Shown: piece by piece, positions 59,186-64,000 of the stretch
Numbering within the stretch: the stretch's first letter is position 1
Layout: every line of letters starts with the position of its first letter
Assembly: GCF_003573695.1 (NCBI RefSeq)
Contig: NC_039361.1
Location: forward strand, 95,234,279-95,298,278
Length of the DNA: 64,000 nucleotides
DNA from: Papaver somniferum
Taxonomy: Eukaryota; Streptophyta; Magnoliopsida; Ranunculales; Papaveraceae
Reading direction: 5' to 3'
Notes under the pieces: model-generated
What the model saw: the letters and a program-made list of their open reading frames with translations, nothing else
What the model was told of the DNA's origin: nothing
The model's database searches: none
Made by a program: the position numbers and the translations under genes

Positions 59186-60738
59186 TGTAACACCTTGTTT
59201 TTTTAGCATGGCGCATGCTAAAAGATGCGTCATGGCCTGAGACGAAGCTTCATCTAAAACTTATGTTGCGTGGTACGCGGTAGATTGTCTTAAGGCCATT
59301 GTCGCGCCGCATTTGGCCAAGGGTCAATGTTGCATCATCATGATGCATTATGCCAGTTGGGTAGGTGGCTTTGGTCTTGCAGCGTAATAATTGCGCATTA
59401 CGAAAGTTACTGGCCTAGAGCCAGTATCACACAATCATTGTGCATCAGGCCAGAGAGGGCTGGCCGAACCAGTGTTGCGCAATCATTGTACGCAATCATT
59501 GCAAAGTAAAGAAATCTTTGCGAATGAACACAATCATTGCGTAGTAACGAAATCATTGTGAAGTAAAGCAATCATTGCGATGAACAGTGAAGCAGGCATG
59601 TCAATTTGCTCCCCTAAATATACTCGTAGAAATTCCATTAAGATATATATAGGTAGGGGTACTTGGTTGAAGGTGCATATGCATACTATGCACCAAGTAA
59701 GCTTCATATCTTAGCCGGAAGAGTATAAATGATGCATAAGGCTCATTTATAGATGCGTAGCTTTGCGAAGAGGGATTTGATGCTTAGGCATCACTATGCC
59801 ACGCCGCGGACCCGATGATGATAATCATTATGCATCTTTGATGGAATGGCATATGGACCAGGCCATTACCATTATTGCTAGGCTACGACCAAGCACACGA
59901 GTTGGTTTAAGTTTTTGACCCTTCGTGGACCAACTACGGTCTGTGGTTGATCCCTTTAGAGTAGGGAAGGGTACGTAGGAAGCCGCAATGGGTTGCAGCA
60001 TTACCGGTCCAGCACTTTGTCGCTCATATCATCTAATTGGGAGATCATTGCGACATTTTGGACTCTCGTATCATCTGGATCGGTAGCTCGACGCAAGAGA
60101 TGATTGTGTCCAAACTTGATGAGCCAAGTTGCATTTCGTTCACTGGATGCTCATAATTCCTATCAAGGTGTTCTACATAGGCTATAAATCCGAGTCCCGT
60201 AATTTAGCTCAAGAGGAGTCCATTTTGATGGGAAACGGCCCAAAGATCAAGACATGTGATCTATAGATCCACATGGTCACTAGAATATAGCCAACTTCCA
60301 TCGTTTAGGGCTTCAAAAGGCCATTTTTGTCTTTTTAGGAAAGTTCTTGTTTTCTTAATAAACCCTTTTGCGGATCAAGGGTGAGTTGGAACGGTGTGGA
60401 AGTTAAGTCAGCTGCATCATGCTCCACGAGCATGCTTGCAAGGGAAGATGGACGTGCATTTTCCTAGCTTTGAGGCCCGGATCGTAGCTTCATCATGGCG
60501 CACGGGAGATTACGTCCTGCGGGGCAACGCGCCAAAGGAGTAATTTTCCAGTCCGTCACAGTTGGTATGGGACGGTTTCTCAGAAGGTCTAAATTGTTGT
60601 TCACGATAACTTGAAGAAACCCTGATTTCTTAGCATCTGGTATGGGACTTTTTCTCAGGAAATCCAAACCGAAGAGATTGTCCACAATAGTTTTTGGTTT
60701 TGAATTTCAGGGACGAAATTCTTTAAAGGGGTGAAGAG
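59186..60738 (+). repeat. Satellite unit 23: LTR 59186-60560, internal 60561-60738 (deleted)
   Basis: It carries the same PBS-to-GGTATGGGACGG internal deletion as unit 22, plus a shorter LTR (1375 bp). The 19-bp array is reduced to about five copies (59480-59582), and the 'ttggaggctaaaaaccc' region near 60175 is missing. Confidence 0.85.
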
Positions 60739-61620
60739 TGTAACACCCAGTGTTTTTAGCATGGCGCATGCTAAAAGAAGCGTAATGGCCTGAGATGAAG
60801 CTTCATCTAAAGATTTTCTTGCGTGGTACGCGGTAGATTGTTTTAAGGCCAATGTCGCGCCAAAATGACGCATTATGTTTGGCATTTTGCCAAGGGTCAA
60901 TTTTGCATCATCATGATGCATTAGGCCAGTTGGGTAGGTGGCTTTGGGCTTGCAGCGTAATAATTGCGCATTACGAAAGTTATTGGCCTGGAGCCAATAT
61001 CACACAATCATTGTGCATCAGGCCAGAGAAGGCTGGCCGAACGAGTGTTGCGCAATCATTGTACGCAATCATTGCGAAGTAAAGCAATCTTTGCGAATGA
61101 ACACAATCATTGCGAAGAAACGAAAGCATTGTGAAGTAAAGCAATCATTGCGATGAAAAGTGAAGCAAGCATGTCAATTTTCTCCCCTAAACATACTTGT
61201 AGAAATTCCATTAAGAGATATATAGGGAGGGGTATTTGGTTGAAGGTGCATATGAGGACTATGCGCCAAGTAAGCTTCATAGCTTACCCGGAAGAGTATA
61301 AATAATGCCTAAGGCTCATTTATAACTGCGTAGCCTTCCGAAGAGGGAATTTGATGCTTAGGCATCACTATGCCACGCCGCGGACCCGATGATGATAATC
61401 ATTATGCATCTTTGACGGAATGGCCTACGGACCAGGCCATTACCATTATTGCTAGGCTACGACTAAGCACACGAGTTGGTTTAAGTTTCTATCCCTTCGT
61501 GGATGAATTACTGTCTTTACTTGATCTCTTTAGAGTAGGGAAGGGTACGTAGGAAGCCGCAATGAGTTGCAGCATTGCCGGTCTAGCACTTTGTCGCTCA
61601 TATCATCTAATTGGGAGATA
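60739..61620 (+). repeat. Satellite unit 24: LTR 5' part only
   Basis: It starts normally and has a short array (about 61050-61155). It stops at 'ctaattgggagata', after which sequence resumes about 100 bp into another LTR. The rest of this LTR, its internal region and the start of the next LTR are deleted. Confidence 0.85.
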
Positions 61621-62753
61621 GCTTAAGGCCAATGTCTTGCCAGAATGGCGAATTATGTTTGGCATTTGGCCAAGGGTCAATGTTGCATCATCATGATGCA
61701 TTAGGCCAGTTGGGTAGGTGTCCTTGAGCTTGCAGCGTAATAATTGCGCATTACGAAAGTTATTGGCCTAGAGCCAATATCGCACATTAATTGTGCATCA
61801 GGCCAGAGAGGGCTGGCCGAACGAGTGTTGCGCAATCATTGCGAAGTAAAGAAATCTTTGCGAATGAACACAATCATTGCGAAGTAAAGTAATCATTGCG
61901 AATGAACACAATCAGTGCAAAGCAACGCAATCATTGTGAATAAACACAATCATTGCGAAGTAAAGCAATCATTCTGAATGAACACAATCATTACGAAGTA
62001 ACGCAATCATTACAAATAAACCCAATTATTGTGAAGTAACATAATTATTGCGAATGAAAACAATCATTGCGAAGCAACACAATCATTACGATGAACAGTG
62101 AATCAAGCATGTCAATTTGCTCCCCTAAACATTCTTGTGGAAATTCCATTAAGACATATATAAGGAGGGGTACTTGGTTGAAGGTGCATATGCGTACTAT
62201 GCACCAAGTAAGCTTCATATCTTAGCCGAAGAATATAAATGATGCATAAGGCTCATTTATAGCTGTATAGCCTTGAGAAGAGGGCATTTGATTCTTAGGC
62301 ATCACTATTCCATGTCACGGACCCGATGATGCATAATCATTGTGCATCTTGACGGAATGGCCTACGGACCAGGCTATTACCCGAGTGTCGTAATTTAGCT
62401 CAAGAAGAGCCCATTTTGATGGGAAACGACCCAAAGATCAAGACATGTTGATCTGTAGATCTACATGGTCACCAGAATATATCCAAATTCCATCGTTAAG
62501 GGCTTCAAAGGGCCGTTTTTGTCGTTTTAGGAAAGTTCTTGTTTTCTTAATAAACCCTTTTGCGGATCAAGGGTGAGTTGTAACGGTGTGGAAGCTAAGT
62601 TAGCTGCATCATGCTCCACGAGCATGCTTGCAAGAGAAGATGGACGTGCATTTTCCTAGCTTTAAGGCCCGGACCGTAGCTTCATCATGGCACACCGGGA
62701 GAGTTACGTCCTGCGGGGCAACCCGCCAAAGGAGTAATTTCCGATCCGTCACA
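61621..62753 (+). repeat. Satellite unit 25: terminal LTR fragment
   Basis: It begins ~100 bp into the LTR and has an expanded 19-bp array (about 61831-62092, roughly 13 copies). A further internal deletion lies near 62380, between 'ggctattacc' and 'cccgagtgtcg'. It ends at CACA (62753), the normal LTR 3' terminus, and then joins unrelated sequence. Confidence 0.85.
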
Positions 62754-62978
62754 GTCCTGCTGGGATTCAGAGGCGTAAGGAACTCTACGGATATTCAACA
62801 ACAACGATGCTGAGTTGAACACGTTCAGAATCATTGTAACTTGAAGTTACTAAGAATTCAAGGAGTTGAAAAAACCAAGGATATCAAGCATGATGGATTC
62901 AAGGAGTTTTTGAAGCTTTGTTTTTTAAATCCATATGTATTGATAGTTTTGTCAGTAAAATTGAAAAAATGGGGAGAT
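62754..62978 (+). mobile_element. 3' internal end of a Ty1/copia-like element (partial)
   Basis: Non-satellite sequence begins right after the terminal satellite LTR. It ends in the purine-rich AAAAAATGGGGAGAT (62964-62978), the kind of polypurine tract that precedes copia LTRs. The frame gives only short peptides and I recognise no pol domain, so the element's coding part must lie elsewhere or be deleted. The copia assignment rests on the PPT and LTR style alone. Confidence 0.5.
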
Positions 62979-64000
62979 TGTTAGAGCATTGCTCGGTCGA
63001 ACTCACAAGTGTTTCTATATCAAGCTTGTTGTCAAAATTATTTGATCAAAACTATATCTTGATTTGTATCTACAATTAGTCAAGTCTCAGATTAGGATAG
63101 AAGTGTGTAGTTGAAAATAGGACATCACTGCGTTCCACCGTTTGAAGACGAAGATCAACCGAAGCTTTCGGAGAACTTCTTCAACAAAAGGTAAGTGAAG
63201 ACTGAACCACTTATTTCTCAAGTTATATTCATTTTTCTATCTATGATACTATGTCGCATGAATAATTAGACATGGCAAGCATATCAAGAAGTTTGAGTCC
63301 ATTTTATCTTGGTAATTAGTTCTCGAAATATATATGACTAAGCTTAATGAACATTTGTTCATACTTGATGAATTTCGGTTAAGAACAATTTATTGTTCAT
63401 AATCTAAATCGTGATTCAAGATTATCATTCAAAAATAGCCTGGAACAGTGATATGTGTCATTGATGTTATTTGGGGATGTTTTAAATTGATTTAGAGAGA
63501 AATAAAGAACTATTGTAAATCTGGATACAAGACAATATACATACCAGTTTCATATACTGAGAGAACTGTTATAGGCCCGCAGCCACAGTACCTGTACCCA
63601 GTACACGTACTGGCATAGCTATAGTTCGGAAGCAATTTTTTGGTACGCATACCCGGTATCCATTCCATAAATTTTTTGTTGCTCGTGAACCATGAATGAT
63701 GCGCATACCTAGTATGCATACCGTAAATGAACTGTTGGTTTTGAAACCGGTGTGGTATCCTTACCTGGTACATAAACCGGAAAAGTTCTGTGAGTTCCTG
63801 AACTCATTTTCGTCTTAAGAGTACACAAACCCGGTACATGTAACATGCCAAAAATAGTCACGAACAAGGTAGAGGACAGGTACCTGGTACACGTACTTGC
63901 CCTGTCGAATATTTTCAAATGCATAAAAAATTATTTTGTGAGATAATTGGCATTTGAAAAAATCTCTAAAAACATTGTACAGACATGATTGATCATATTA
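62979..64000 (+). mobile_element. LTR of the copia-like element (partial, runs off the window)
   Basis: It starts TGTTAGAGCATTGC directly after the purine tract. It is AT-rich and non-coding, with no TG...CA closure inside the window. From about 63586 it carries a cluster of GTAC-rich palindromic motifs. Confidence 0.5.
63586..63905. repeat. Cluster of degenerate GTAC/TAC-rich palindromic motifs
   Basis: Six related ~25-bp motifs near 63586, 63640, 63695, 63745, 63820 and 63878, with forms such as 'ggtacgcatacccggtat' and 'ggtacctggtacacgtact'. They are spaced about 50-75 bp apart and partly self-complementary. Confidence 0.6.

Larger units (their letters stand above)
1..62753 (+). repeat. 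Tandem megasatellite of ~2.25-kb units derived from a non-autonomous LTR retrotransposon
   Basis: A ~2247-bp unit repeats head to tail; successive LTR starts (TGTAACACC) lie 2245-2250 bp apart through most of the array. Each unit reads: LTR of about 1510 bp, two bases, a tRNA-iMet-type primer-binding site (TGGTATCAGAGCC or a mutated form), about 700 bp of non-coding internal sequence, then a polypurine tract directly before the next LTR. This is the full cis-acting anatomy of an LTR retrotransposon without genes. The LTR start and the sequence before it resemble Tekay/Del-type Ty3/gypsy chromovirus ends (recalled, not searched). No open frame is conserved beyond what near-identical DNA would give. 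The left end lies outside the window. The Athila element at 6912-17875 interrupts it. Orientation is taken from the LTR-PBS-PPT order. Confidence 0.9.

Noticed and set aside
1..62753. Ribosomal DNA intergenic-spacer array
   Set aside because: Kilobase tandem units with subrepeats can suggest rDNA spacer, but no 18S, 5.8S or 25S sequence occurs and LTR, PBS and PPT signals fit a retroelement in every unit.
63510..63924. Two overlapping reverse-strand frames in the copia-like LTR
   Set aside because: They overlap in different frames and are made largely of the GTAC-rich repeats.

Overview
This window looks like heterochromatic, repeat-dominated nuclear DNA from a flowering plant, probably a eudicot with a large genome. 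I can support no host protein-coding gene, tRNA gene or rRNA gene anywhere in it. The plant call rests on the repeat families: an Athila-type Ty3/gypsy element, a Tekay/Del-like (chromovirus-style) LTR structure with a tRNA-iMet primer-binding site, and a Ty1/copia-like LTR. I cannot name the species.

Layout. (1) Positions 1-62753 are one head-to-tail tandem array of a roughly 2247-bp unit. I resolve 25 complete or partial units, and the array runs off the left edge. Each unit is a ~1.51-kb LTR (begins TGTAACACC, ends CACA) followed by a ~0.74-kb non-coding internal stretch that starts with an initiator-Met-tRNA primer-binding site and ends with a polypurine tract abutting the next LTR. The array is therefore LTR-int-LTR-int..., a satellite built from a small non-autonomous LTR retrotransposon. 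Units near 22-36 kb are almost identical. Those at 0-6 kb and 50-62 kb are diverged and carry deletions, as expected from homogenisation by unequal exchange. (2) An Athila-type Ty3/gypsy element (6912-17875, ~10.96 kb, + strand) interrupts the LTR of the fourth unit. It has a 5-bp target duplication (ATGAT), two LTRs, a tRNA-Asp-like PBS and a gag-protease-RT-RNase H-integrase reading frame. At least six in-frame stops, two frameshifts and a lost RNase H catalytic Asp make it dead. (3) After 62753 the array stops exactly at an LTR 3' end and joins the 3' part of a Ty1/copia-like element, whose LTR starts at about 62979 and runs off the right edge.

Most notable: every LTR unit carries an internal array of ~19-bp subrepeats whose core is CAATCATTG, the published binding site of class II HD-Zip homeodomain proteins. 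This puts well over a hundred candidate sites in the window. The primer-binding site is mutated throughout the homogenised core but intact near the edges, which argues that the array grew by recombination and not by retrotransposition. Positions ~19700-21720 carry so many single-base indels that they look like unpolished long-read consensus.
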